Shown here piece after piece: positions 9,146-21,224 of a stretch of DNA of 64,000 nucleotides (positions are counted from its first letter, which is position 1; every line of letters begins with the position of its first letter). The notes beneath the pieces are model-generated. The model was not told where the DNA came from. It ran no database searches and saw nothing but the letters and a program-made list of their open reading frames with translations. Source of the DNA: Lepas anatifera (Eukaryota > Arthropoda > Thecostraca > Lepadidae); contig JAOTON010001820.1 of assembly GCA_034440635.1 (NCBI GenBank), forward strand, positions 1,918,501 through 1,982,500, given 5' to 3'. The position numbers and the translations under genes are program-made.

Positions 9146-10116
9146 TTATTTTAACTGCATGAGATTCGCCTTGTTTGTGCGATTCTAATGATATGCATTT
9201 TACCTAATTTGACCTTGACCTGACCTCAGGTCAGGTCAAATCCTTGATTTGACCCAGCAAGGCTATATTATGCATCATTCGATTCGGCTTGCTGCGAGGA
9301 TTCATATAGTTCAAATCGTTTTGCTCTATCTTACTTGTTCAGATGTAATGTCCTAAAACCTTCATTTACATATTGTGCCTATGACGGTATGTGTTGACCG
9401 CTAGTGACCTTACATTTGACCTCAAAAAAGGATTGAATATTTTCGATGGAGAAGTAGATGGGCTACCCAACGCCGTTTACCGTTTTTTTGCTGCCTAGCG
9501 TGGTTCTCGAGATCTTGGGGGGCGGGTACCCGCCCCTCTCCGTCAAAGCGAAGGTGGCTCAGACCCCCGTTAATGCGCGTGTTAAGGCTATGTTTAAATG
9601 TATGTACGTAGGTAGGTCAAGGTCAAGGTCGAATGCCTTTTTCAAGGTCAAACACTCATTGCCTGCCTAAACGCTGCTGCAAGTATCAGTTGTATAGTAC
9701 ATTGTTGAGAGTATGTCATATTGTTACGTCATAGGTCATTGACCTTGATTGCCCTTGACGTCAACATTTCAGAGAAAATTGTTTGGGACCTTCCCTTTCT
9801 GACCTTTGTCCGTTGTTTGGGTAATCCCGGATTTTTTCACACAATCACAGCATTTTCCAATAGGTCTCCAGCACGTTGATGACCTGGTTTGACCTTGAAG
9901 ATATTGACCCAGATAAATGAAAATTTTCCATAAGATAGACCATCATCGCCCCACCCCCCTCCCGTGGGCGTTTTTCTAACCCTCGTAGTTTCCGAGATCT
10001 CAGGGGAGCACCTTAGGACCCCCTCCACGGCGCGTAAACGCCAGACCCCTCTCCACTGCGCGTGTTAAAAACTTCTGATATAGGGCTTGGTGACATAACA
10101 AAGTGTGTTACCTAAA

Positions 10117-11110
10117 CACGCGCCCCGATGAGGGAGGAGGGGTGAATTTCGACCGCGATCTAGGTTTTCACTAAAAAACGCAAAACAAACCGATGCTGAA
10201 TAACGAAACTTAAAGTAGGTACCGTATTCCTGATCAATATCACGTATCGTACCAAATTTGCTAGTTCAGGTCATGTCGGGTCAAGAAGCTGATCATGGTT
10301 AAGTGACCCGACCTCAAAACCCAAAAAGGACGGTTTTGAAGCGGTGCAAAAGAAACATCTGCCGACTGGTGAGTTCCAAATATGGATTGGGGTCTAGAAA
10401 TCTGCTAACCCGGAAGTTGCATGTTGTTTGTCTAATATGGGTTCCGTTTTCTGGTCACCCTATTATAAGCATAGGGAAAAAAGTGAAAGGCCTATTTTAA
10501 GTAAAAACGCAATAGATCAGCTTGAAGGACCTTGTACTATGTAGTCTTAGTACGTTCCTGACTATGAAGTTTAATGTTTCAGCATCTAAGCAATCAAAGG
10601 TCACGCCAGGTTACCTGAGCAGGCTGTGATTATTTTGCTAAGAACTTCACACTAAATTGAGATAAATCTTTTATTTTTGTTACGGTGTGTTTATCTTGCC
10701 ACGGGGAGTCAACCAACGTGTACCATTATCATACCAGGTTACCATGTGACACTGCTCTGGATTGAGCTCAGGTTATTTTCATCATTTGACCTAGCATGGT
10801 TATATTATTCATCGTTCAATTTTTCAAGCGGACTCCAATGATGCCTCAAGATTTGATCCAGCTCCACTCAGTAGAAATATACATGGGAGTATCTACAAAA
10901 GCCTATTGAACCTTCTCTGGCCTCCGGTGACCTGAATATTGACCTGACCTAAGAATAGTGCGTGTAATTTGTCTTCGCCTCGTCAAGGGAATTTGAACGC
11001 CACCCGTAATTTTTCTTTAGCTTTTCCAGGAATTGAGATACGGAGAGGGGGGAGGGAGAATACTCCTCACAGCGGGGCGCATCATGCCAGGGACCCCAGC
11101 GGGGTTTGAG
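10117..11110 (+). mobile_element. Family G element copy G1
   Basis: The left tip CACGCGCCCCGATGAGG and a right end carrying CAGCGGGGCGCATCATGCCAGG then CAGCGGGGTTTGAG match the ends of G2 (22576-23593) in the opposite orientation. The flanks TAAA and CTAA look like eroded TTAA. The interior has TGACCT/AGGTCA motifs and a CGGGTCA-rich block like that in B. Non-coding and older than G2. Confidence 0.7.
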
Positions 11111-11139
11111 CTAACTTCCCGACCTTAGTAGCAAGTTAA

Positions 11140-11400
11140 AGGGAATGTGACACCTATAATGGGATTTCAACTGAGATAGCCTTGTGTTAGATCATGCCGG
11201 GCAAACCACTTAGCGGATATTTCATTCGTCACAAAACTTTCCTTTCGCAGAGAAAGCAGGTAGAAATTCAGCCCCCACTGACCCTGTCCTCTTCGGGTGT
11301 TGACGCGCTATGAGGTGATTGTAGGAAAATGACGTCATACTCAAGCCCCGCTGAACGTGTTGCGCTGTCAAATATTTCTTGATTGGTCATCTTTAAAACC
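11140..11400 (-). mobile_element. Family A fragment A6 (reverse orientation, diverged)
   Basis: After TTAA, AGGGAATGTGACACCTATAA and AACTGAGATAGCC match the inverse of the family A right end, as in A4. Further on, a TGACGTCA-like box and TTGATTGGTCATC match the conserved core. Similarity fades after about 11400, and no matching far end is found. Confidence 0.55.
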
Positions 11401-12148
11401 CACATGTTAAACACGACTTTGTTACTGTCGATTATACATGTGTATAACTTGCCTTATTGACTAAGTTTGAACTGTGACATAGGTTTTAATACATCCCAAA
11501 AAATATGATAAATCTATAAATGTCACTTTGTGTCCTAACGGTAACCTCATTTAGCTAAAAACGATTTATTTGTATTCGTATTCATTTTTGGCGCAATAAA
11601 ACCGTTACAATCTGGCACAAAGCATTGCCAGCTCATACGCCGATTTGACATCATCATTCTAATTTCGATACTTGTTCTTGCTTATAAAGGAAAATTAAGT
11701 AAAACCAAATGTTAGGTTTATGAAACATTTTTCAGCAGAAATTTTCATAAGATGTTTGGCTCGTTCTGTTTTGATTAGGCATGGTTGCTGAATAACATCA
11801 CCGTCAGCAGTTTTTTTCGAGAATTACTTTTCTTTAAAACATAGCTTTCTATAACAACTTCCTTTTGTGTTAGCCGTTCCTCGTTATTAAAATGTTTCCA
11901 GTGCATTTAAAATCCGGGAACGGCCCTCCGGGTTTAAATATAAAAATTTTAGCTCTATCCAGAACCATGCAGCTGCAGACAGTAAGCGTATCGTGGGCGG
12001 AAAGCAGCCCCTTCCGGGGGGGGGCTTCTTTTCTCCGTTAAGTATTGCCCAAGCTGAACGTTTAGTGAAGAATAATTCTGACTTAACTGCGCATTGAAAG
12101 GTTCACTGCACCACAAAAGACAGTTTGGGGCGAACGAAATATCGTATC
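11400..12148. other. Unassigned AT-rich sequence
   Basis: No recognisable feature other than a short C/G homopolymer block near 12010-12030. Confidence 0.4.
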
Positions 12149-12639
12149 ACGGATATGTGGCACACTCTACAAGACTCATTTATCAATTATCTTTCTTTTT
12201 TCGAATCCTGGAATTTAGTCAAATTAGGCGTACTTTTAGCCAAAAATAATGAAACCACTCATCATTTCTCTGAAAAATGTTCAATAAGCTCAATATTTTG
12301 TTTTTAAAAATACTCCTCTAGGAAAATAAACAAATATCTGCCTGTGGTTGATGTCATGATCTGGCAACCACTACCATACTTGAAATTCTTCAAGGACTTC
12401 GATTGTCTGATGCTCATCGTGACGTCAGCATATGGCGTCACACCAGCAGCTCACAACAATGGCCGCCCGGTGAGGGGCTGATGAGGGGTAGGTCTTAGCT
12501 TTGTCAGGTAGGTTTTAGCTTTTTACTACGGAAATATCGAGTTCCAAGACAAATGATATATGGAGTACCGGATTTTCCGACTTGCTTTACAACTTGGCTA
12601 TCTTAGTTAAAATCACGTTATGAAGGTGCCACATTCCCT
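12149..12639 (+). mobile_element. Family A element copy A2
   Basis: From CGAATCCTGGAATTTAG (about 12204) to the end AAGGTGCCACATTCCCT followed by TTAA (12640-12643), this matches A1 closely. The left tip is degraded; ATATGTGGCACACTC near 12151 is its likely remnant, with some extra bases before the match resumes. The core holds GTGACGTCAGCATATG. Confidence 0.75.
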
Positions 12640-12643
12640 TTAA

Positions 12644-12770
12644 GGATGCTCTCCACTGGGTCAGATCGGACACGGAAGGCAGTTTCCCGCTGTTGGGATC
12701 GAACTCACGTTAATCCATACTATCCGATCCAAAGACAGGCAACGAAGCCACTAGGCCACCCGGCCCCCCA
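12644..12770 (-). repeat. tRNA-derived SINE fragment (family S3)
   Basis: On the minus strand there is a GGGTGGCCTAGTGGCTTCG block resembling a pol III A box. About 50 bases later comes GAGTTCGATCCCA, a match to the B box (GGTTCGANTCC). The spacing is tRNA-like, but the sequence does not fold into a proper cloverleaf with paired acceptor ends, so a SINE is more likely than a functional tRNA gene. It abuts the right end of A2. Confidence 0.6.
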
Positions 12771-12789
12771 AGCTGTTTAGGTTTCTTGT

Positions 12790-14340
12790 ATATAATATTT
12801 TGGCCTCCCTGTGAGGGAGAGCGTTAAAACCTATTTACGATTTTACACCCACTTGCTACTTTATCTACCTTTTCGGTCTTAGATATGACAACGTGACTGG
12901 CGGGAGGGGGCCTCCTGCTCATTCGTCTTCCTGCATCCCAGTTTTATGGGAGACGAATAAAAGCATGCACCAAAAGCAGCGGCAGGGGGGCTAGGAAGAG
13001 CAATAATGAAACATCGATGCTGCTTCGTTTCCCCACTTTAGCCTCACTGCGTAACAGTTAAAAATTGGAATGGCAATTGCATTATCATTGTTTAAATCGT
13101 TTGCTCTCGGCACTGAGAGCAAACACGCTAGGCTACTGTGTCGTGGTGGTGGATGAGGAGCGTAGAACTAAACCTCCCAGAAATGATATTTGGGCAATGA
13201 AAAGTAGCCTGAAAAAATCCTTCGATAATCAGAAAAAGGCATTTTCTTCACTGGTCCCCCCTTGCACTGAGACTGGATTCGGCCGAGGAGCCTGAGCGAC
13301 ATCCACATAACTCCTGATTTCTTAGAGCACACCGGAAAACTGGGTACAATTTTTAATACAAATGGTTTATCACTGGTTTGAAGAATAAAGATAGACCCAG
13401 GAGTTCCTTGATTATATCAAATTGTTTTATGAAACACCGTTTTTGAAAAACCATAAAGCCACGATTGTGATAATAAACTAGACTCCTGTAAGCGGGTGGA
13501 AAGTGGCTAGATAATACGTTAACATTTTTCCTTTTCCAACTTCACCGTGTCAACTTGGCTTTGACGCACGAATGGCTTGACTCAGTCATTGTACGCCAGG
13601 TTTTAAACCCACGGCACCGAACCACCTCTGATATCTATGAAAATTGGTGCACTTGCACCTGGTAAGAGACCATCAGTGAGATCACCTTAGGTATGTCTAG
13701 GCTATAATCAAGGCAAAATGTTTTGGGTTTTTTCAGTCTTATTTTTAAGCTTCAGTTTTCAGTTTTTAACGCGTGAATTATCAGATTGCCGACATAAGTT
13801 ATTTGGTTTAATCATTTTGTTCATCATTTTTGATTGGTTTCATTAATTAATAGGTTCGTGCCCAGACCTGCGTGTCCAGTTTTCACTCCAGGGGCACAGA
13901 AATACAGAGATGAACGCAGTTTTGGACTTCTCCTTATTCGCCAAGGCAAAATTTGTCCCGAACTTTTTTTCTGTGGACATGCGTACTAAAGGTAAATTCC
14001 AATGGCACACAAGGAGTTTTTGCCCCGCTAACATGCTGTAAAACTAAAAAAGCCAAATAGTTAAAATATGAATGCTGCTCATCTTTTTTAGGCATTGCCT
14101 GTTGCTAACAACCGGCGAGGAAGCATTTAACTCTGGATGGTAAATGTGTGCACATTTTTCCGTCAAAGTAAGTGAGTGTGAGAAAAATTAGTGTCTTCGA
14201 ATGCACAATAAAGAAGAGATGGTTTCTGTGAACTTTACCATTAATTGCACCTCTAGCACATTTCCGCTGATGAGATGGACCCCATTGAAGATGCCCCCTG
14301 GAACGAAAATGTTCCGCCTCCACTGATTCATAATGCCATA
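12790..14340. other. Unassigned sequence
   Basis: About 1.5 kb with no coding motif, tandem repeat or element end that I can identify. Confidence 0.4.
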
Positions 14341-14715
14341 TAAACACACGATTATCTGTCAAGGCTGCTTCACGTGAAGGTCAAAGTCGAAGGTCACTGT
14401 TCAAGGTCATACTGGCATTTTCAAGGTCATTAACTCCAACGCTCCGGTCTGATGGCGATGCCCAGTTATATTATGGTGTGACGTCATAATTTATTCAATT
14501 GAATATTCAAAGCAAAGGTTATGTTTCTTGGTCAATCCTCTTTTCCCACCCAACGGTTGTTAAAGTGTTGGTCATAGTGCACATTATGAGGAATATATAA
14601 TACTGTGACGTCATTGGTCAAAGACCTTGCATCACCTGGACCGCAAAATTTCAAGAACATTTCTTATGATCATCACTCTATGACCTCAGTACGCTTTCAG
14701 TATATTCCGAACTTA

Positions 14716-15990
14716 GGCTGGGGGGATCCAGTTGCGCGTAGCTTCTGCCCGCGCTCTCCCTACGCCCGCGCTGATTTTGGCGCAAGTTTGCGCGTAAGCG
14801 ATTTGGAGGGATGTTCGGGAGAGAGCGATCGCGCGTAGCTCCGCGGCGGCTAAGTTAGCGCGGTGCATCGGGGGCAATCCGAGGCGGCGGTGAATAGTGC
14901 TGGCGACCGTCGGAAATGGACGCTAAGGGTGAAATTCCCTTAGAATACAGTGTTTTTCTGGCCGTAGTAAACTCACGTCATAGGTTACAGCCTGATGACT
15001 GCTGTACGGTGTCGGATTTCCTGGCCGACTGTGGGGGGAGGGGATGAGAGGAAGACACGGCCCCGCGCTGGGAGGTGCGGTGATGATAAAAGTGCTCGGT
15101 TCGGATAAAGGGAAAAGCCTTCACCGTAAACGACAATTCATAAGTGGGATTTCCAAATAAATGAAGCATACATGAGAAAATGATATGATTTGGCTTACTC
15201 CGAATGCGTTTTTATTTTAAGCTTACCTCAAGTCAATTTGTCTGGACAGGACACGGGCTTCACGCAACACACTTTTGCCTCGTTTTACTATGGTGCCATT
15301 GGATTAGTCGGAGCACTGGGGGAGAGATGAGCCGGGCAGGCCCCAAGAAGCCTGGTTCGGCGAGTGCATTTAGTGCATTTTCTGCATTCCGCCTATGAAT
15401 TTGATCCCATTTTCCTTATCTTTCTGCCTTTGAAACAGCACCATATATTAAAAATTCCTCACGCCCACAGTTCTCAGGGTGAACTGGGTTATCGCTGGCG
15501 TTCCATGTCAGCCACGACGAGACCGTTCGGGGGCGGTGAGTGATACGAAACGTGAGATACGTCCTGGGGCGAACAACAATGTTTATTGGAGGGCAGTTGG
15601 CATTACGGCTGGTGATCCACTGTCACAGCTGAAGTGATCTACGTTTCTTTTCGCCTGTGTCTCTTCTGACGATTTCCCAATGAGATGTTGGGAGTTTGTG
15701 GGCCTCGATTTTTATTAAAAATGCATGTTTTGTCGAACGCAAATTATATAGCTTGGCTTCACTGACATTTCCAATATACTTTTATTACTTTAAAAGAATC
15801 ATACAGGCTTCCGCGCTGTCTTCCGCGCTGTTGAGAAGACGCGGAAAGTTAGCGCGTAAGACGGCGAGTTACGACACTACTTCCGCCACAACTTAGCTGC
15901 GCGCCGATGGATCCCTCGAAAAGCCGCTGCGCGCTAACTTACCCCCCGCGCAGCTGCGCGCTGTCTACCGCGCGTCCGGATCCTCCCAGC
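14716..15990. mobile_element. ~1.28-kb DNA transposon with GC-rich inverted ends
   Basis: The left tip GGCTGGGGGGATCCAGTTGC and the inverse of the right tip AGCTGGGAGGATCCGGACGC agree at most positions. GCGCGTAG then aligns with GCGCGGTAG. Each end leads into roughly 180 bp of GC/CpG-rich sequence with shared TAAGTTAGCGCG motifs. The flanks carry TTA (14712-14714 and 15991-15993), suggesting a TA or TTA target duplication as in mariner-like or PIF/Harbinger elements. The interior is AT-richer and has no transposase-like frame, so it is non-autonomous. Confidence 0.6.
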
Positions 15991-16012
15991 TTATTTTTGC
16001 ATAATCACGACG

Positions 16013-16175
16013 CAGTGGCTGATCCAGGACTTCATTTGGGGGAAGGGGGTAGGGGGCTCGAGTCTCTTCCACACTTGCCTCGGATCAGCTTCCACGTATG
16101 CATTAACTATAGCCACTTTAATATTTCAGAGGGCTTGATCCCCTATCCCCCTGATTCCCCCTGTATCCGCTTCTG
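16013..16175 (+). mobile_element. Family H MITE copy H1
   Basis: The left end CAGTGGCTGATCCAGG and the inverse of the right end CAGAAGCGGATACAGG are imperfect inverted repeats. The middle (GGGGGCTCGAG, TGCCTCGGATCAGC, TATGCATTAACTATAG, TTTCAGAGGG) recurs in H2 (31727-32105) and in a reverse fragment near 37125-37210. The tip is reminiscent of hAT-type ends; I cannot confirm an 8-bp duplication. Confidence 0.6.
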
Positions 16176-16434
16176 GTCCCCAGCTCTTCCAATATTTCGT
16201 GTTTACTACCTCATTTGACCTTTAAGATATTACCCTAGGTCAATAAAATTGAATAAAATGCAGATTAAAACCTCCACACACATCCCAAAACGGACCTAAT
16301 AAAACTTCTTTGTTTCGGAGATCTTAGGGGGCTACCACCAGCCCCCCCATCCAGTGTGCTTTAGCGCCAGACCTCTCTACAGTTCGGATATTAGCAAACT
16401 GCACATATTTCTAAGGAAATGTCGCTTATATTCA

Positions 16435-18230
16435 GTGGCGTAGCCAAGGGGGGTCCCTGGAGTTCGTGGAACCTCCCTTGGGCTGACCTTATGCACTGGA
16501 AAACAAGAGCATTGGTCTCAGGGGCCCCCTGAGCTTGGTCTCAGGGGCCCTCCGAGCTCGATCTCAGGCCCCCCGAGGTTGGTCTCAAGGGACCTCCGAG
16601 CTTGGTCTCAGGGGCCCCCAAGCTTGGTCTTACGGGCCCCCTGATCTTGGTCTCAGGGGCCCCCGAGCTCGGTCTCAGGTGGCCCCGAGCTTGGTCTCAA
16701 ACAGTGCCCAAGCTTAGTCTCAAGGGACCTCCGAACTTGGTCTCAGGGGGTCCCCCGAGCTTGGTCTCAGGGGGCCCCCGAGCTTGGTCTCACGGGCTTT
16801 CCGAGCTTGGTCTCAGGGGCCCCCGATCATCGGTATTGAGGGCTTCCAGAGTACCGAACATTGATCTCGGGGCCCTGAGCTTGGTCTCAGGGGACCCACG
16901 AACTTTGTCTCAGGGGGCCCTGAGCTTGGTCTCAAGGGACCTCCGAACTTGGTCTCAGGGGCCCCCGAGCTTGGTCTCAGGAGGCCCTCCGAGCTTGGTC
17001 TCACGGGCTTCCTGAGCTTGGCCTCAGAGGGGTCCGAGCTCGATCTCAGGGGGCCCCGAGCTTGGTCTCAGGGAGCGCCCAAGCTTGGTCTCAAGGGACC
17101 TCCGGGCTTGGTCTCAGGGCCCCCGAGCTTGGTCTCAGGGGGGCCCCCGAGCTTGGTCTCACGGTATTTCCGAGCTTGGTCTCAGGGGCCCCCAATCATC
17201 GGTATCGAGAGCTCCAGGGTACCAAACATGGATCTCGGGGACCCTCTGAGCTCGGTCTCTGGGGCCCCCGAGCTTAATCTCACGGGCCTTTCGATCTTGG
17301 TCTCAGAGGCCCCCGAGCTTGGTCTCAGGGGGCCGTCCGAGTTTGGTCTCAGGGGCCCCCGAGCTTGGTCTCACGGACCTTTCGAGCTTGGCCTCAGGGG
17401 GCCCCCGATCATCGGTATTGAGGGTTCCAGAGTACCGAACATCGATCTCAGGGGCCCCTTGAGCTCGGTCTCAAGGGCCCCCGAGCTTGGTCTCAGGGAC
17501 CCCCGAGCTTAGTCTCAGGGGCCTTTCTATCTTGGTCTCAAGGGGCCCGAGCTTGGTGTCACGGGGCCCTCCGAGTTTGGTACCAGGGAACGCCCGAGCT
17601 TGGTCTCAGGCCCCCCCCGAGCTTGGTCTCGGGCCCCCGAGCTTGGTCTCAGGGGGCTCCTCGGGCTTGGTCTCAGGTCCCCAAGCTTGGTCTCAGGGGC
17701 CCTGAGCTTGGTCTCAGGGGGCCCCAAGCTTTGCATCAGGGGGCCCGAGCTTGGTCTCAGGAGGCCCGAGCTTGGTCTCACGGGCCTTCCGAGCTTGGTC
17801 TCAGGGGGTCCCGAGCTTGGTCTCACGGGCCTTTCGATCTTGGTCTTAGGGGCTCCAGAGCTGGTCTCAGGGATCCCCCGAGCATTGGTATTGATGGCTC
17901 CGGAGCAGCGAACATTGATCTCGGGAAGTGGGGGTGGGGACAATACTGATCTTGGGGTGCCCCCCGACTATCGATATCGAGGGGACTTATGAGCGAGGCA
18001 CGAGAATTGGCCCCATGGGACCCAGAGTTTGGTCTCAGGGGCCCAGGCTTGGACTCAGGGTCCCCGAGCATTGGTATCGAGGGGCTCCAGAGTACCGAGC
18101 ATTAGTCTCGAGGAGGCCTCCGAATGTTGATCTGGGGTCCCCCGAACAACGGTGTCGAGTTACTCCTGAGAAAAGCGCAAGCATGGCCTAAGGGTGCCCC
18201 TGAACCTGATCTAAGTGGAACCCCGAGCTT
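16435..18230. repeat. Degenerate minisatellite, core GAGCTTGGTCTCAGGGG
   Basis: About 1.8 kb of tandem units of roughly 22-30 bp with the core GGTCTCAGGGGCCCCCGAGCTT. The array begins beside CAGTGGCGTAGCCAAGGGGG (16433-16452), a transposon-like terminal sequence. Longer-period variants (ATCATCGGTATTGAGGG, GTACCGAACATCGATCTC) recur at 16828, 17194 and 17408, showing a higher-order structure. Long open frames on both strands are artefacts of units close to 27 or 30 bp. Confidence 0.85.
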
Positions 18231-19985
18231 GGTCTAAGGAGCCCCGCGCATCAGTATCCAGGGGCTCTGGAGTATTGGTATCGGGGGGGAAGCAATACTT
18301 TCAGGGGCCTCCAAGTGCTGATCTTGGCGGGCCCCCGAATGTGTGGATGCAGTGGCGTAGCCAAGGGGTTTTAGGAGTCCGAGGACCCCCTTTGGGCCAA
18401 TCTGAACCACTGCAAAGCATTCTCTGATCACGGGGCCCCCAGAATCAGTCTCAGAAGCCCCTGAAGATTCGTTCTCAGGGCGTCCCGAGTCGGCCTCAGG
18501 GCTCCGCCCTGAGGGTCAGTCTCAAGACCCCCAAAAGTAGATTTCAGGGGGTCCCTGAGAGGCAGTCTCAGGGGATCCCGAAAGTCGATCTCAGGGGCCC
18601 CAGAGTCGGTCTCAGGGGGCCGAGCTCGTCCCAGGGTTCCCCAGAGAGTGGTTCTCAGGGCCCCGCGACAGTCTATTTCAGGGGGCTCTATGAGAGTCAG
18701 TCTCAGAGAACCCCAAGAGTCGATCAAGGGGACCCCGAGAGTCAGTCTTAGAGGACCCCCGATATTCGGTCCCATAGTCTTACGGGCGTCTCTCTCAGGG
18801 GTCAATATTTACTTTCAGGTGGCCCCGAGAGTTAATCTGGAGATCCGAGAGTTAGTCTCATTTGATCCGCCGAGTGCTGATCTCATGAGGCCCCCCGAGG
18901 GGTAATCTTGGGAACCCTCAAGATTTAGCCTGAGGCTGTGCCCCCCCTAGTTGTTGCATGAGAGGCCCCGAGAGTCAATCTCAGGGAGCACCTAAAAGTT
19001 AGTCTCAGAGTGCTCCCCGGAGCTAGTGTCCGGTTCGTCCAAGGGCTAATTTTGGGGCTTTGAGAGTAATTCCCAGAGGTGCTCCCAAATTTTGGTCTCA
19101 CGGCCCCGAGTTAGCCTTTGGCCTCTGAGGGCTAATCTGGGCTTCCAAGAGGCAGTCTTAGGAGTGTCGTGCCAAATACTCAGTCTCAGTGGTGCTTCCA
19201 CGCCTCCCTCCTCGAGTGTTAGTCTCAGAGGGCGCCCCAGGGTTAGTCTCAGAGGGCTGTCGAAAGTCATTCCCAGCCCCCCGCCCCACAACAGAGACAG
19301 CCTCAGGGGACCCCCAAGAGCTTATCTGGATGGCCCCGAGAGTCAGTCTCAGCCCCCTCCCCCCAGAGCAAATCTGGGGGCCCGATAAATAGGCCCAGAG
19401 GTGCTGCCGATAACTAATCTAGGGAGCCCCGAGAGATTCTTAGGAGTCCACAATTTTGGTTAAGAGGCGCCGTGAATCAGTATCAGAGACTCCCTGAGAT
19501 CTAATCGGCAGGGGGGCCCGAAATTAACCTTGTGAGTAGCGCCAGGTGTTGGTCTTAGGCGGCCTCAGAGCTAGTCTCAGGTCCCCCAAGAACTGATCTC
19601 GGAAGCCCGAGTTATTTTCAGAGGACCTTTCAGTTCTAGTGTAAGGAGGGCCAGAGGGCTAATCTCAGAGATCCGACAATTAGCCTCACGAGGTCTCCAG
19701 GAGTTAGTCTCAGGGGTCCCCTGAAGCTGCCCTCAGGTATCCCCAAAAGCTGGTCTCAGCAAGCACTCCTCTCCTTCCTCCCCCTCCCCTCAAAGTTATC
19801 ATCAGGGCCCCACGAGAATAAGTTCCAGGGGTCCCAGTAGGTAGTCTCATGGTACCCCCAAATGCTGGTTTTGGGGGACGTTAGCACTGATTTGCGGGAA
19901 AAGTGTTGTTTTCGGGGGTCCCAGATACTGGTTTCAGCGCCGTGTCAAGTGCTAGGCCCATTGAGATATCTGCTCGAGCCAGGGG
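18231..19985. repeat. More diverged continuation of the minisatellite, core GAGAGTCAGTCTCAG
   Basis: Units drift to GAGTCAGTCTCAGGGGG and GAGTTAGTCTCAG-type variants, with fading similarity to about 19985. A second CAGTGGCGTAGCCAAGGGG copy lies at 18351-18369, inside the array. Confidence 0.75.
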
Positions 19986-19989
19986 TCGG

Positions 19990-21215
19990 GGGGGGACGGT
20001 GGGTGATGGTCCTGGGTGGCTTTACACTGGCGTAGCAATACAAGCCCTGTACAAAGCCTATCAGAGACCTAAAGCCCAAGGAAGTACTCACCTCCCCAAG
20101 CCCCAGGGATCTCCAACCAATGGCTAGGGAGGAGTAAGTGAGCGGTTTCATCAGCAGGACCGTCCATAGAATAGGTTTTATATAGCATCTGGGGCACACT
20201 CATATATTCTTTTATTGAGCGTCCTTTTTCCTTTCCATTTCTTTTAGATTTTAGAATACAATTCAGAGATATCGCTTGAGATCCTAGGCTCAAAGAAGAT
20301 TTTCGAAAATCATATGCATCGGAAAATTTTATATTTTCCCATTGCGTACCAAAAAAGCCAAATTGAAACATGTCGATCAGGCACCATTACTGAAGGAAAG
20401 GCAAAAAATAATCAAATTTTAGCATCCATAATAGCAAATCGAACAGGGAATTTGGAACTTCAGCTGGTTTTCAATCAATTAGCTTAGTCTCAATAACTTC
20501 CGTCCTAAATATTCTGAAATAAACATCTTCCAAATATTTTTGTAGGAAACCAGACAAACAAGGAAAATGACACACATTGATGAGCATAATCCCAAAAAGA
20601 AAAATAGGTATGAAAGGTTTAAAATAACAATGACAGAGCAATCCAAGGCGATAGTTATCTCAGGCGCCTATTGTTTTGGTAATTTGCTCATTTACAGCAT
20701 AGCAAGGGTAAGAAAGTAACTGTGGTGAATTCATCAGGATCTTTCCGCGGAATAGACGTTATATGACGTCCGGAACACACCACCATCCACCATATCCCTT
20801 GTATTTTTATTCATTTTTCCATTTCTTTGGAAACTTTCTGATTAAAGAGTTCATGAATTCGACACCTGGAAAAAATTGGTAATCATTTTCCGTAGAAGAT
20901 CATTTATTCGTACTCAAAACGACTGACCTCCAATAACTTCATACCTGATTACCAGAGTGAATTGAGGTAAAGTCAGGTTCAACATTATGCACGCAGCAAC
21001 ATTTGATTTCCCGAAAGGTGCCACAAAACTGTTATTATAGCCACGCTGTCATTTAGGTATGGGCCAGCCTTAATATTTGGCAACCTAAATTTACCAACAC
21101 TTGGTCGGATCGAGAAAAATCAAACTATAAACAAAATGATAACAAACACTTAAAAAGGGATAGAAAAATTTCCGTCGTGTAAATGTTATAATGCCAAAAT
21201 ATTATACGACACATA
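19990..21215. other. Unassigned AT-rich sequence
   Basis: No recognisable gene, RNA or repeat between the minisatellite and the inverted terminal sequence at 21290. Confidence 0.4.
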
Positions 21216-21224
21216 TAGGAGATG

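Larger units (their letters stand above)
7895..9581 (+). mobile_element. Family B element copy B1, nested in E1
   Basis: Flanked by TTAA at 7891-7894 and 9582-9585. The left tip CACGCGC is followed by a small internal rearrangement (an extra ACGGTTAAC) before ATTGACGGGGGC. The right end is CCCCCGTTAATGCGCGTG. It is interrupted by B2 in a TTAT site and resumes exactly where expected, at TTTTAACTGCAT. The interior contains the palindromic TGACCTGACCTCAGGTCAGG stretch near 9215. Non-coding. Confidence 0.85.
7524..10064 (+). mobile_element. Family E element copy E1, outer member of a triple nest
   Basis: Starts after TTAA (7520-7523) with CACGCG and ends with GCGCGTG before TTAA (10065-10068). 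B1 splits it at 7891/9585; without the insert it is about 850 bp, matching E2 and E3 (~920 bp). The left tip leads into a GGCCCCCC tract and TTTTTCCG. The interior carries many AGGTCA half-sites. The right end has the doubled tip motif (CTCCACGGCGCG, then CTCCACTGCGCG). No coding potential is seen. Confidence 0.85.
14345..16395 (+). mobile_element. Family E remnant split by later insertions
   Basis: Bases 14350-14640 match the middle of E3 (GTGAAGGTCAAAGTCGAAGG, AAGGTCATACTGGCATTTTC, TAAAGTGTTGGTCA). Bases 16205-16395 match the E right end (GATATTACCCTAGGTCAATA, GTTTCGGAGATCTTAGG, then the doubled tip CCAGTGTGC and CTCTACAG). Between them lie a GC-ended inverted-repeat transposon (14716-15990) and a small MITE (16013-16175). 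The E left end is missing. Confidence 0.65.

Noticed and set aside
16535..17992. Overlapping open frames with GPRAWSQ / ELGLRGP repeats
   Set aside because: They are translations of the GGTCTCAGGGG minisatellite in several frames at once, with frame slips as unit length varies.
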